A program made the translations under genes and the position numbers. A stretch of 64,000 bases of DNA from an uncultured Bacilli bacterium (lineage in GTDB: Bacteria; Bacillota_I; Bacilli_A; RF39; UBA660), in assembly GCA_934098745.1 (NCBI GenBank), contig CAKOPG010000001.1, forward strand, positions 70,571 to 134,570, in the 5' to 3' direction. Below, piece after piece: positions 26,593 to 37,100 of this stretch (its first letter is position 1; each line of letters opens with the position of its first letter). The notes under the pieces were generated by a model. That model did no database searches and was not told the origin of the DNA. It was given only the letters and a program-made list of their open reading frames with translations.

Positions 26593-27138
26593 ATGAAATA
26601 TATTGCATTATTAAGAGGAATAAATATTAGTGGTAAGAATAAAATAGCGATGTCAGAACTAAAAAGACTTTTCGAAGAAAATAATTATCAAAATGTATCT
26701 ACTTATCTCAATAGTGGTAATGTTATCTTTGAAAGTAATATAGATAATAAAGAAGATATTATGAATAATATTTATAAACTTATAGAGATTAATTTTTCGC
26801 TTAAAATACCAGTATATATCATGACGGATAAAGAATTAGAAAATATTTTAAATAATAGTCCAGAATGGTGGGGTAATAAGAATAAAGATATATATGATAA
26901 TTTAATATTTATAATTCCTCCGACTAAATATGAAGAAGTATATAATACGGTGGGGTTACCAAAAGAAGATATTGAGAAAATTAAAGAATATAATAATACT
27001 ATATTTTGGTCATTTGATTTAAATAATTATCGAAAATCTAATTGGTGGATTAAAACAGCTAGTACTGATATAAAAGATAAGATTACGATAAGGACTGCTA
27101 ATACGATGAAGAAAATATTAGAAATATGTCAGAAATAG
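26593..27138 (+). CDS. DUF1697 family protein
   Basis: 181 residues. The opening YIALLRGINISGKNKIAMSEL and the block STYLNSGNVIFES are diagnostic of DUF1697, as is the late WWIKTASTDIKDKITIRTANT. Function unknown. RBS GGAGG. Placed 20 bases after mutM, followed by a terminator. Confidence 0.95.
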   Translation: MKYIALLRGINISGKNKIAMSELKRLFEENNYQNVSTYLNSGNVIFESNIDNKEDIMNNIYKLIEINFSLKIPVYIMTDKELENILNNSPEWWGNKNKDIYDNLIFIIPPTKYEEVYNTVGLPKEDIEKIKEYNNTIFWSFDLNNYRKSNWWIKTASTDIKDKITIRTANTMKKILEICQK

Positions 27139-27159
27139 ATTATAAGATTAGTTAAGAAG

Positions 27160-27187
27160 AGTATCACTTTTATTAGTGATGCTTTTT
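27160..27187 (+). terminator. Terminator of the polA-mutM-DUF1697 unit
   Basis: AGTATCACT-tttatt-AGTGATGCT followed by TTTTT. Confidence 0.85.
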
Positions 27188-27268
27188 AAATATTATATAA
27201 GTCTCTTTCTTAAAATAGTAAAGTTATGATATAATATTTATATATATAAACAGATAAAAGGTGTAAAT

Positions 27269-27997
27269 ATGGATTATAGTATTAAGATAAATGAATTTGA
27301 GGGACCATTAGATTTACTTTTACATTTAATAAAACAGTCTAATATAAATATTCAAGATATTGATATAGCAGTGATAACAAAACAATATTTAGATTATATT
27401 AATAAGATGGAAGAGTTAAATATTAATGTAGCAGCAACTTATATTGTTATGGCAGCAGAACTTATGGAAATTAAGTCTAGATCTTTACTTCCTAAGAAGG
27501 AAGATGAAAATATAGAAAATGAAGAAGATGAAGAAATATCTAGGGAAAATCTTATTAATAAACTAGTGGAATATCAAAAGTATAAAGATATGACAGGAAA
27601 GTTTAAAGAGTTAGAAAATGAGAGAAAGATGATATATGTTAAAGCTCCAGAGAAAGCTAATAATTATATAGATAATACAATAGTTAGAGATGATAGTGTA
27701 TCTTTAGATGACTTGGTTAATGCTTTTAAGAAATTTTTAGAGAGAATTGATAGAGAGAAACCATTAACAACGAAGATTACTTCAAAAGAGTATAGTGTTA
27801 AGGAAAGAAAACAAAATATTAGAAAGATTCTTCGAGATAAGAAGAAGGTATTATTTACAGAGTTATTTGAAGAAAAAAATATTGCTTATGTTGTAGTAAC
27901 TTTTTTATCAATATTAGAGATGACTAAAGAGCATGAGGTTATGTTAAAACAAGATGGTAATTTTAAAGATATTTTAATAGAGTTGAAGGTGAAATAA
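27269..27997 (+). CDS. scpA: Segregation and condensation protein A
   Basis: 242 residues, kleisin subunit of the SMC condensin. N-terminal FEGPLDLLLHLIKQSNINIQDIDI binds the SMC neck; the C-terminal winged helix (VTFLSILEMTKEHEVMLKQ) binds the other SMC head. It overlaps scpB by one base (TAATG). Promoter with TGATATAAT near 27225-27235. Confidence 0.96.
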   Translation: MDYSIKINEFEGPLDLLLHLIKQSNINIQDIDIAVITKQYLDYINKMEELNINVAATYIVMAAELMEIKSRSLLPKKEDENIENEEDEEISRENLINKLVEYQKYKDMTGKFKELENERKMIYVKAPEKANNYIDNTIVRDDSVSLDDLVNAFKKFLERIDREKPLTTKITSKEYSVKERKQNIRKILRDKKKVLFTELFEEKNIAYVVVTFLSILEMTKEHEVMLKQDGNFKDILIELKVK

Positions 27998-28554
27998 TGA
28001 AAGGTATTATTGAAGGACTTTTATATGTACAAGGTGATTTAGGTCTTACTATAAATCAGGTGTCTGAGATATTAGAGATATCTTTAGATGAGGCAAAAGA
28101 ATTAATTCTTTCATTGAAACAAGATTATATAAATGAAGATAGAGGACTTAGGATTAATTATTTGGGGAATTCTTTTAAGTTAGCTACAAAGGAAGAACAT
28201 AGAAAGTATTATCAGAAGTTATTAGAGAATCCTAAGAATAATACTTTATCTAATCAAGCATTAGAAACTTTAGCTATTATTGCTTATAATGAACCTATTA
28301 CTAGAGGGGATATCGATGAAATGAGAGGCGTAGATTCAGTATATGTAATAAGAAGATTATTAGCTAAGGGATTGATTAAAGAAAATGGTCGTAGTGATAA
28401 ACCGGGTCATCCTATTTTATATAAGACGACAGATGAATTTTTAGATTATTTTGGATTATCTACTAAAGAAGATTTACCGAAGATAGAAATGCTTGATAAT
28501 ATTAATAATGAAGATAAGGATTTGTTTAAATCAACTTATAAAGATGAAATATAA
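27997..28554 (+). CDS. scpB: Segregation and condensation protein B
   Basis: 185 residues with two winged-helix domains. The signature ALETLAIIAYNEPITRGDIDEMRGV and the later GRSDKPGHPILYKTT are intact. It dimerises on ScpA in the SMC complex. Translationally coupled to scpA; the next gene, pdp, starts 20 bases on and shares the transcript. Confidence 0.96.
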   Translation: MKGIIEGLLYVQGDLGLTINQVSEILEISLDEAKELILSLKQDYINEDRGLRINYLGNSFKLATKEEHRKYYQKLLENPKNNTLSNQALETLAIIAYNEPITRGDIDEMRGVDSVYVIRRLLAKGLIKENGRSDKPGHPILYKTTDEFLDYFGLSTKEDLPKIEMLDNINNEDKDLFKSTYKDEI

Positions 28555-28574
28555 TATATAAAGGAGATGGAAAA

Positions 28575-29843
28575 ATGAATTTTATTGATTTGATTAATAA
28601 GAAAAGAATGGGTTTGGAATTAACGGATGAAGAAATTAATTATATGATAAAAGGATACTTAGATGGCAGTATTAAAGATTATCAGATGAGTGCGATGCTT
28701 ATGGCGATAGTATTAAAAGGAATGACTAATGAAGAAATATTTTCACTTACTAAATATATGGCAACATCATCAGATATGTTAGATTTATCAGTTCTTGGTG
28801 ATAAGACAATAGATAAGCATTCAACGGGTGGGGTTGGTGATAAAACAACGCTTATAATTAGTCCAATAGTGGCTGCTTGTGGAGTAAAGGTAGCTAAGAT
28901 GAGTGGACGTGGGTTAGGACATACGGGCGGAACGATCGATAAGTTAGAAGCAATTCCCCACTTTTCAGTTAATTTATCGAAAGAAGATTTTATTAAACAA
29001 GTAAATGAAATAGGCGTGGCTATTACGAGTCAAACAGAAAATGTAGCAATAGCTGATAAAAAAATATATGCTTTAAGAGATGCTACAGGAACTGTACAAT
29101 CTATTCCATTAATCGCATCATCTATTATGAGTAAGAAAATAGCTCTTGGAACTAAAAAGTTGGTAATAGATGTTAAAGTTGGTCAAGGGGCTTTGATGAA
29201 AACGAAAGAAGATGCTTTAGAACTTGCTAGACTAATGATAGAGATAGGGCATGCTCATGGCATGCAAGTAGTGGCAATGCTTACTAATATGGATATTCCT
29301 CTTGGTAATAATATAGGTAATGCTTTAGAAGTAGAAGAAGCTATTGATATATTAAAAAATGGCAAAAAGGGTAATTTAAGAGATATATGTATTCTTCTTG
29401 CTACGGAGATGGTTAGTTTAGGACTTGATATTTCACCAGATTTAGCTAAAGATAAGGTAATTAAGGTACTAGATGAGGGCGATGCGTATAAGAAATTTAT
29501 AGAGTTAGTAGAATATCAACATGGCGATATTACAAGGTTACCTAAAGCTAAGAATTATTATGAAATAAAAGCTAGTGATGAGGGATATTTAACAAATATT
29601 GATGCTTATAAACTAGGAGTATTATCAATGCATTTAGGAGCAGGAAGAATTAATAAAGAAGATGAGATCGATTATAGTGCTGGAATTGTTTTAAATAAAA
29701 ATTTGAATGATTATGTAGCAAAGGGTGATGTCTTAATGACTCTTTATACGAATAGAGAATTACCTAAGATAAGTGATGATATATTTAAGATATCTCCGGA
29801 TAAAACAGAAGATGAAAAATTAATTATAGATATTGTTAAATAG
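28575..29843 (+). CDS. pdp: Pyrimidine-nucleoside phosphorylase
   Basis: 422 residues. It cleaves uridine and thymidine with phosphate in nucleoside salvage. Signature KHSTGGVGDKTTL binds phosphate, and SGRGLGHTGGTIDKLEAIP is the family hallmark. A little shorter than the usual ~433. RBS AAGGAG. It lies with scpAB, as in several Firmicutes. A terminator follows. Confidence 0.95.
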   Translation: MNFIDLINKKRMGLELTDEEINYMIKGYLDGSIKDYQMSAMLMAIVLKGMTNEEIFSLTKYMATSSDMLDLSVLGDKTIDKHSTGGVGDKTTLIISPIVAACGVKVAKMSGRGLGHTGGTIDKLEAIPHFSVNLSKEDFIKQVNEIGVAITSQTENVAIADKKIYALRDATGTVQSIPLIASSIMSKKIALGTKKLVIDVKVGQGALMKTKEDALELARLMIEIGHAHGMQVVAMLTNMDIPLGNNIGNALEVEEAIDILKNGKKGNLRDICILLATEMVSLGLDISPDLAKDKVIKVLDEGDAYKKFIELVEYQHGDITRLPKAKNYYEIKASDEGYLTNIDAYKLGVLSMHLGAGRINKEDEIDYSAGIVLNKNLNDYVAKGDVLMTLYTNRELPKISDDIFKISPDKTEDEKLIIDIVK

Positions 29844-29872
29844 CATTTAGTAAGAAGACTAAGTGCTTTTTA
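29842..29872 (+). terminator. Terminator after pdp
   Basis: AGCATTTAGT / ACTAAGTGCT stem with TTTTT, starting at the stop codon. Confidence 0.85.
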
Positions 29873-29907
29873 TGTGGAAGATTAGGCATAAAAAATGTTA
29901 AATAGGG

Positions 29908-29936
29908 TTGATATTATATGAATAAGTAGTTATAAT
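29908..29936 (+). promoter_or_regulatory. Promoter of adenylate-forming module copy 1
   Basis: TTGATA, 17 bases, TATAAT. The ~80 bases from here to the start codon are nearly the same as at 40702-40763, including the GGGGGATATTATG start region, so promoter and leader were duplicated with the module. Confidence 0.85.
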
Positions 29937-29969
29937 ATAGAATATGTATTCGTTTTAAAGGGGGATATT

Positions 29970-31946
29970 ATGAAAAAAGAAGAGCTTAATAATTATAAGA
30001 AAAGGATAGGAGAATTATCTTTAGAAGAACAAAAATTAAGAAGTTTATATTTAAGAGAATTATCTTTAGGGAAAATTCAGGGACCAGGTACGGGATATTT
30101 GTCAATTGATAGACCATGGCTAAAATATTATAGTGAAGATGCAATCACTAGTGATTTACCTAAAATGACAGCTTATCAATATATGTGTCATGAGAATGTC
30201 GATAATTTAAGTACGAAGGCAATATCATATTTTGGAAAAGAAATTAGTTTTAAAAAATATATTAAAAAAATAAATAAAATGGCAAAAAAACTTCAAAATA
30301 TGGGAGTTAAAGCAGGAGACGTTGTAACGGTTATGTCTGTTTGTAATCCGGAAGTTGAAATACTTTTCTATGCACTTAATAAAATAGGAGCTGTAATTAA
30401 TTTGATTGACGTAAGAAGTGATAGTAAGGCTATTAAAAAGTATGTTAATGAAGTTAAATCTAATATAGTGATGGTTATGGATGATTTCTTACCTGAATTT
30501 GATAAAGCTATGGGAGAGATGTCAACAGTTAAAAAAGTTATGACAGTTTCACCTTTTGATTCAGTACCATTTCCTTTTAATAAAATTGCTAAATTAGCTA
30601 ATGATAAAGATGATAAAGAGTTATCTAAGATGATAAATGATTTATCTAATAAAGAGAAGAAACCTAGTTTTAAGAATATTAAAAATTTTATTAAAAAAAT
30701 AAGGGAGACTAGAAAGAAGAAAAATAGTCAAGTATGTGATGAAATAAATAGTATAAAGAAAATAAATAAATATATATCTTTTAGTAAAATTATGAATAAG
30801 TTAACTTTTAATAGAACAAAGGAAGTTCAATATAAGAAAGATAGTTTGGCTGTTTTAGTTCACACTGGGGGAACTACTGGTATTGCAAAGACAGTAAAGT
30901 TATCTAATGATAATCTTAATGCAATGGCTGTACAATATAAAACACTTAATACTGGATATAATAAAGGAGATACATTTTTGAATGGTATAGTACCTTTTGT
31001 AGCTTATGGTGTGGCGGTAACAATACATATGCCAATGTGTTTAGGTATTACTAATATAATAGCTCCAATATTATCACCAGAAGAGTTTACAGAATTTATG
31101 ATTAAATATAAACCTAATCATACTATTACTATTCCTAGTTATGTAGATGATTTTATTGATAGCAAAATTGCTGATGCAATGGATTGGAGTTGTATTAAGC
31201 ACTTAGGTGTTGGCGGTGATAGTTTTTCTAAAGAGAAAGAAATGGCTGTTAATAAGTTTTTAAGTGATCATGGAGCAAATATTCTTGTTGAAAAGGGATA
31301 TGGTATGACTGAACTTTCATCATCAGCGGTATCTTGTATTGGTGAAATTAATAAACTAACTAGTTTAGGTATACCACTACCTATGAATAATATGGGGATG
31401 TTTGATGAAGATGGTAATGAATTGCAATATGGAAATGAAGGAGAGATATGTATTTCTGGTAAAACTGAAATGTTAGGATATCTTAATAGTGAAGAAGAAG
31501 AAAAATTAGTAATAAAGAAACATATTGACGGAGTTAAGTGGGTACATTCAGGTGATTTAGGAGTTACTGATGAAGATGGCTTTTTATATTTAAAAGGTAG
31601 AATTAAGAGAATGATTATTCATGGGGGATTTAAGTTATATCCAGCACTTATTGAGGGAACAATTGTAGAACACCCAGATATTAATAATTGTTGTGTAATA
31701 ACTATTCCTAGTAAAGAATTTGGCTCTTCACCGGAAGCACATGTGGTACTTAAAGAGGATAAAATTAAAGAGTGGAAAAAAATTAAAGAAGAATTAATAG
31801 AGTTATGTAAAGAAGAACTTCCAGATTATTCTCAACCAGTTGACTTTATCGTAGAAGAAGAATTACCATTAACAGTAGTTGGTAAAGTTGATTATAAAAA
31901 ATTGGAAAGAAAAAGAAATATAGAAATAGAGAATGAAAATAAATAA
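29970..31946 (+). CDS. AMP-binding adenylate-forming enzyme (acyl-CoA synthetase-like), copy 1
   Basis: 658 residues of the ANL superfamily: activates a carboxylic acid as its adenylate and usually passes it to CoA or a carrier protein. Motifs: P-loop VHTGGTTGIAK (~297-307), GYGMTELSSS, HSGDLGVTDEDG, and the C-terminal Lys in LTVVGKVDYKKL. Unusual ~45-residue helical start (EEQKLRSLYLRELSLGKIQG) and a long Lys-rich insert (~205-270) before the P-loop. Substrate unknown; no carrier protein or thioesterase is nearby. Followed 60 bases on by a membrane kinase-like gene; the same pair recurs at 40764-44432. Confidence 0.85.
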   Translation: MKKEELNNYKKRIGELSLEEQKLRSLYLRELSLGKIQGPGTGYLSIDRPWLKYYSEDAITSDLPKMTAYQYMCHENVDNLSTKAISYFGKEISFKKYIKKINKMAKKLQNMGVKAGDVVTVMSVCNPEVEILFYALNKIGAVINLIDVRSDSKAIKKYVNEVKSNIVMVMDDFLPEFDKAMGEMSTVKKVMTVSPFDSVPFPFNKIAKLANDKDDKELSKMINDLSNKEKKPSFKNIKNFIKKIRETRKKKNSQVCDEINSIKKINKYISFSKIMNKLTFNRTKEVQYKKDSLAVLVHTGGTTGIAKTVKLSNDNLNAMAVQYKTLNTGYNKGDTFLNGIVPFVAYGVAVTIHMPMCLGITNIIAPILSPEEFTEFMIKYKPNHTITIPSYVDDFIDSKIADAMDWSCIKHLGVGGDSFSKEKEMAVNKFLSDHGANILVEKGYGMTELSSSAVSCIGEINKLTSLGIPLPMNNMGMFDEDGNELQYGNEGEICISGKTEMLGYLNSEEEEKLVIKKHIDGVKWVHSGDLGVTDEDGFLYLKGRIKRMIIHGGFKLYPALIEGTIVEHPDINNCCVITIPSKEFGSSPEAHVVLKEDKIKEWKKIKEELIELCKEELPDYSQPVDFIVEEELPLTVVGKVDYKKLERKRNIEIENENK

Positions 31947-32005
31947 AAACTTTTATTCTCTTTTTTCTTGTGATATAATTTTATTATAGAGAAGAGAGTG
32001 ATATT

Positions 32006-33787
32006 GTGATAAGTGTAAATAGTACTATATTTTTTACAATAATTAGCTTTTTTTATAGTTTGCTATTATTTGTAGTATATTTTTCTAGAGAAAAGATTAA
32101 AACACCAGAGAATAAAATATATTCAAAATTAATTATAATTAACTTTATAGGAATAGTTTTAGAACTATTATGTTGTATTTTTGCTGGTAAAGCTTTGGAA
32201 TTTATGAAAGTATATACTATTATTAATAAATTATTTTTACTTTATTTGATAGTTTGGTGTTCAGTATTTGGAGTTTATGTATTTTTGATATCTGCTAATA
32301 TTGATGATAAGAAGGCTTTAAGAAAATATATAAATAAAGTTATTTATTTTTACTTATTTCTTGATATAATATTTGGAGCATTAATATTCTCTTTGCCAGT
32401 TCAATTTCATTTTGTAGATGAAGTGGTAATGTATTCTTATGGAACTGCTGCTAATATTGTATATATAGGTAGTTTTATATCAATAGCATTAATGATATTT
32501 TGTTTAATTAAGAATTATAAAAATATTAAGAGTAAAAAGTATTTACCTATATTCGTGTACTTGATATTAGGTACTGCTACGACAGCTATTCAGAAAATTT
32601 TCCCTAATTTACTTATGGCTACTTCAATGGAAGCTTTTGTAACGGTATTAATGTATTTCACAATAGAAAATCCTGATATGAAATTACTTAAAGAGATGCA
32701 TGAAGCTAAAGAGATAAGTGATAATGCTAATGAAGAGAAAACTTTGTTTTTATATAATATGACTCAAGAAATTAGAGAGACTACTAAAAATATCGATGAT
32801 GAAGCAGATATAATAATAGATAGTGATAATCTTGATGATGACAAAGAAAGTGCTAGAAATATAAAGAGTGAAACTTCTAAATTTAGAATGATGACGAATG
32901 ATATTTTTGATATATCAGCAGTAGAGGCTTCAAGTATAAAGATATATAATAATAAATATAATATTAAGACGATTCTTAAGGAAGTAGTAAATATATATAA
33001 TAATAGTTGTAAGAGTAAAAATATAGAATTTAGAACTAATATTGAACATAATATTCCGGATACACTATATGGAGATAGTATTAGTTTAAAGAAAGTATTA
33101 AGTTTAATTCTTACTAATAGTTTAAAATATACGAATAAGGGATATATAGAAATAGATGTCAATACAATTATCAAGAATAATATCTGTAGATTAATATTTA
33201 CTATTGAAGATTCTGGACCTGGTATTAAAAGTAGTGAATTAGAAAAAATAAGAGTAAACAATAAGAACTTAAATGAAGCATATAAAATGATTACCTTAAT
33301 GAATGGTACAATGTTAATAAATTCTAATTATGGAGTAGGAACAAAAGTAAAAATAATAATGGATCAGTTAATGGAAGTAGAACAATCTAAAGAATTGAAA
33401 CAATATAATGAGATATATGATAATATGAAGATTTTGGTAGTAGATGATAATGAAGCCACATTCAAGATAATTGAGAAGATGTTAAAGGGTAGTAAAATAG
33501 AAATAGATACTTCTTTAAATGGAAAAGATTGTTTAAATAAGATTAAGAGTAAGAATAGGTATGATGTAATATTGTTAGATGAAGAATTATCGCAAATAAC
33601 AGGAGAAGATTTACTTAATAAATTAAAAGAAATAAGAAATTATAATACTCCGGTAATATTACTTACTAAAGATAATAGTTATGAATATAATTTAGAATAT
33701 AAGAATATGGGATTTGATGATTATATTGTAAGACCATTTAAAAGGGAAGTATTACTTAGTAAATTAGATAAGTTTCATAAAAAATAA
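32006..33787 (+). CDS. Membrane sensor protein with degenerate histidine-kinase core and receiver domain, copy 1
   Basis: 593 residues from GTG 32006. Six or seven membrane segments (1-~215), then a histidine-kinase-like helix pair in which the phospho-accepting His is replaced: FLYNMTQEIRET where NMSHEIRTP is normal. The ATPase domain keeps its N box (LTNSLKYTN), DSGPGI and YGVGTKV. A C-terminal receiver has the acidic pair VVDDNE, phospho-Asp in VILLDEEL and Thr in VILLTKD, but Arg in place of the conserved Lys (IVRPF). Autophosphorylation on the usual His is not possible. Own -10 TATAAT upstream. Residues ~290 onward are almost identical to copy 2. Confidence 0.82.
   Translation: MISVNSTIFFTIISFFYSLLLFVVYFSREKIKTPENKIYSKLIIINFIGIVLELLCCIFAGKALEFMKVYTIINKLFLLYLIVWCSVFGVYVFLISANIDDKKALRKYINKVIYFYLFLDIIFGALIFSLPVQFHFVDEVVMYSYGTAANIVYIGSFISIALMIFCLIKNYKNIKSKKYLPIFVYLILGTATTAIQKIFPNLLMATSMEAFVTVLMYFTIENPDMKLLKEMHEAKEISDNANEEKTLFLYNMTQEIRETTKNIDDEADIIIDSDNLDDDKESARNIKSETSKFRMMTNDIFDISAVEASSIKIYNNKYNIKTILKEVVNIYNNSCKSKNIEFRTNIEHNIPDTLYGDSISLKKVLSLILTNSLKYTNKGYIEIDVNTIIKNNICRLIFTIEDSGPGIKSSELEKIRVNNKNLNEAYKMITLMNGTMLINSNYGVGTKVKIIMDQLMEVEQSKELKQYNEIYDNMKILVVDDNEATFKIIEKMLKGSKIEIDTSLNGKDCLNKIKSKNRYDVILLDEELSQITGEDLLNKLKEIRNYNTPVILLTKDNSYEYNLEYKNMGFDDYIVRPFKREVLLSKLDKFHKK
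32873..33707 (+). repeat. ~830-bp near-perfect direct repeat, unit 1
   Basis: Read against 43518-44352 I find no difference over about 830 bases, whereas the 130 bases before it differ at about nine sites, the 80 bases after it at about three, and the 5' halves of the genes are clearly diverged. That pattern is what gene conversion leaves. Confidence 0.85.
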
Positions 33788-34126
33788 AAGCTGATAAAAT
33801 GTAATTGTTTTATCAGTTTCAGACTGTTGACAAAGAAATTATGTTGATAGTCTTTTTTATTTATTAATTTGTGTATGATTAATTTGTGAGGTTGTTCATT
33901 ATTTTAATAATTTTAAGTTTACTAACTTAATTATGGCGTTGAGATGATATGAAAGTAAGTAATAAAATTAAAAAAATGCAAAATATAGATGATTTTTAAA
34001 AGTATTTTTAGATAAGATAGTTTTTTAATGAAAACTATGAAAAAAATTGAAAGAATATCTGTATTTGAAAAGATAATTGTTAAAATATTGTAAAATAGAT
34101 TTAATATATTTATTAAATATGTTAAA
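33788..34126 (+). other. Gene-free region between kinase-like gene and polC, with two terminators
   Basis: Terminator CTGATAAAA / TTTTATCAG (33791-33819), then a second, weaker hairpin AGACTGTTGACA / TGTTGATAGTCT with TTTTTT (33821-33858). The rest is AT-rich and holds only 16- and 21-codon frames without supporting signals. The polC promoter presumably lies in 34050-34125 (TATGTTAAAAT), but no strong -35 is seen. Confidence 0.6.
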
Positions 34127-34150
34127 ATGTTTAATGAAGGATTGATTAGT

Positions 34151-37100
34151 ATGATGCAGGAAAAACTAGAAAAATTATTTAAAGAAATAGGTATAGAAGA
34201 AGAGATGTATGCTTATTTTGATGAGGCTTCTATTTATAAGGTAGTGGTATATGATAAAAATAAGATCCTAGAATTTATTATTAATACTAAAGAGTGTTTA
34301 CCAATAGAGGTATATAATAATGTTTTATATAAACTAGGTATAAGTTTTAAAGGTTTTGAAGTTGTTAAATTAATAATTAGACCTAGTAATATTGATAATT
34401 CTAAGATTAGATCATACTATCAAAATATTATGAAAAATATATGTTTGGAAAGAATAAAGTATAATATATTTTTAGATAGAGATATAGATGTATGTGATAA
34501 TGTTATTACTATTAAGACTTATAATAAGATGGAATGTATGAGTATGTTTCAATTAAAGGAAGAATTAATAGATAAATTTAAGTGTTATGGATTTTCTTTG
34601 GATATTAATATCGATTTAGTTACTTCTCATGATGAGGATTTGATTAATAAGATAGAACAAGAAAAAGAAAGTGTTTATGTGGCTCCTAGTAATACTAATA
34701 AGGTAGATAAACCTAAGATGGTGGAAGAGGGAGAAAAGAAACCAGTATTTAAAGCTAAGAAGAGTAAAGAAGTAACACCTATTAAAGATGTATTATATGA
34801 AGTAGATAATATTAATATTGCAGGTACTATATTTGGAGTAGATTATTTTGAATCTAAGAGTGGTTATAAGATAATTACGATAAAGGTAACTGATTATACA
34901 GATAGTATGTATGTTAAGATGTTTACTAAGGATGAAGATGAATATGCTTTAATTAAGAAGTTATTAAAGGAAGGTAAATGGTATAATTTTTATGGTAGAG
35001 CTTCAATGGATAAGTATGCTAATGAGATTGTTTTTAATACAAGATATAAAGATACATATGAGATAGAAGCTCCAGTTAAAGAAGAAATAAAAGATTTAGA
35101 GGAAGTTAAAAGAGTAGAATTGCATGCTCATACGATGATGAGTCAAATGGATGGTATTACAAGAGTTGATTTAGGTAAACATACATGTGAACTAGTTAGT
35201 AAGACTATTGAAATGGGCTATAGAGGGGTTGCTATTACCGATCATTCGGGATGTCAAGCATTTCCAATAGCCTTTGGTTTAATAACAGATCATAATAAAA
35301 AAATTAGAAAAGGATTAAAAGAAAAGTTAGAAGAATTAACTAATAAACTTAATGAAGAAATAAGTGATAGGGAAAATATTAATAAAGAAATAGAAGATGT
35401 TAAGAAAAAGATAGATAATCCTCCAATATTTAAGGGACTATATGGAACAGAATTAACTTTAGTAGATGATTCGGTAGATATTGTAGTTAGACCAAGTGAT
35501 TTATCTTTAAAAGATAGTACTTATGTGGTTTTTGATACAGAAACAACCGGTTTTAATGCTGGTGGCGGAGATCAAATGATCGAAATTGGAGCAGTTAAAA
35601 TATGTGGTGATGAAATAGTTGATAGATTTGATGAATTAATTGATCCAGGAAGACATATTCCTAATAAAATAACAGAACTTACATGTATTACGGATGAAAT
35701 GGTTCAGGGTAAAGACAATGAAGAAGAAGTTACTAAGAGGTTTCTTGCTTGGGCAGGAGATGCTCCAATGGTAGCTCATAATGCTAAATTTGATATATCT
35801 TTTATAGAAATGGCGATGAAGAAATATAATTTAGGAGAATTTAAAAATACTGTTATTGATACTTTAGAAGTGTCTAGGGCTTTAGATCAAGGATTTGCTA
35901 GACATAATTTATCAGCTTTAGTTAAAAGATATAATGTTCCATGGGAAGAAGATGCTCATCATAGAGCTGATTATGATGCTGAAGGAACAGCCCATGTATT
36001 TAGTAAGATGATTCAGAAATTGGTAGCACAAAATTATGAAACAATTAAAGATTTGAATAAACTGGTATTAATGGATGAAATATATAAATTCGGTAGAACG
36101 TATCATTTTAATGCTATAGCAGTTAATAAAAAGGGACTTAAAAATTTATTTAAAATAATATCATTAGCTAATACAACATATTTATATAAAACACCGAGAA
36201 TACTAAGAAGTAAACTTTCAGAATTACGTGAGGGATTACTTATAGGTAGTGGTTGTTATGAATCGGAAGTATTTCAAGAAGCAAGTAGGAAAGAGGGACA
36301 AGAACTTACTAATATAATTAATTTTTATGATTATGTAGAGGTTCAACCACCTGAAGTATATGGACATTTATTACAGACGGGGGACTTTGGTAGTAAAGAA
36401 GAACTTATTAATCATATTAAGAAAATAATTACGGCTACGAAGGAAGCAGGAAAGATAATTGTAGCTACGGGAGATGTACATCATTTTAGTAGAGAAGATA
36501 AAATATATAGAGAAATTATAGTTAATCAGAAAGTTCCCGGAGGAGGAAGACATCCACTTGCTAAAAGTAATATTACTGAAATTCCTTCACAACATTTTAG
36601 AACTACTAGGGAAATGCTTAATGATTTTGATTTTCTTGATCAAGAGTTAGCTTATGAAATAGTAGTTACTAATACAAATAAGGTATTAGATATGGTGGAA
36701 GAAATTGAAGTAATTATTGATACGGGAGGTATTCCTTTTTCACCAAGAGTAAAGAGCGATGATGGTAATTCATATTTGGATTGTCCTAGAGTAGTAACAG
36801 ATTTAGTATTTTCAAAAGCTTCTTCTTGGTATGGAGATGATTTACCACATAATATTCTTGAACGTATTTCTAAGGAATTATATGGAGATATTGTTTATAA
36901 ATGTTGTTCTTCTATAGTAGATGAGGAAAATAAAGAGCTGGATTCTTCACAAAAAGAAGATGAAATATTTAAAAGATTACATGATATTATATTAAAAGGC
37001 TTTGATGAAGTAAAAAAAGTTGTTGGTGAATATGTTAAGAAACATTGGGATAGTGAAACTTTAGAGCTAGATGAAAAAACTTTGGCTAAACAAGTAAAAA

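Noticed and set aside
32764..33261. 165-codon open frame on the minus strand, with a twin at 43409-43906
   Set aside because: Both are antisense shadows of the duplicated kinase-like coding sequence. They are alike only because the sense DNA is nearly identical, and they lack RBS and promoter signals.
33949..34094. Two tiny open frames (16 and 21 codons) upstream of polC
   Set aside because: No convincing RBS, no conserved features, and chance frames of this size are common in such AT-rich DNA.
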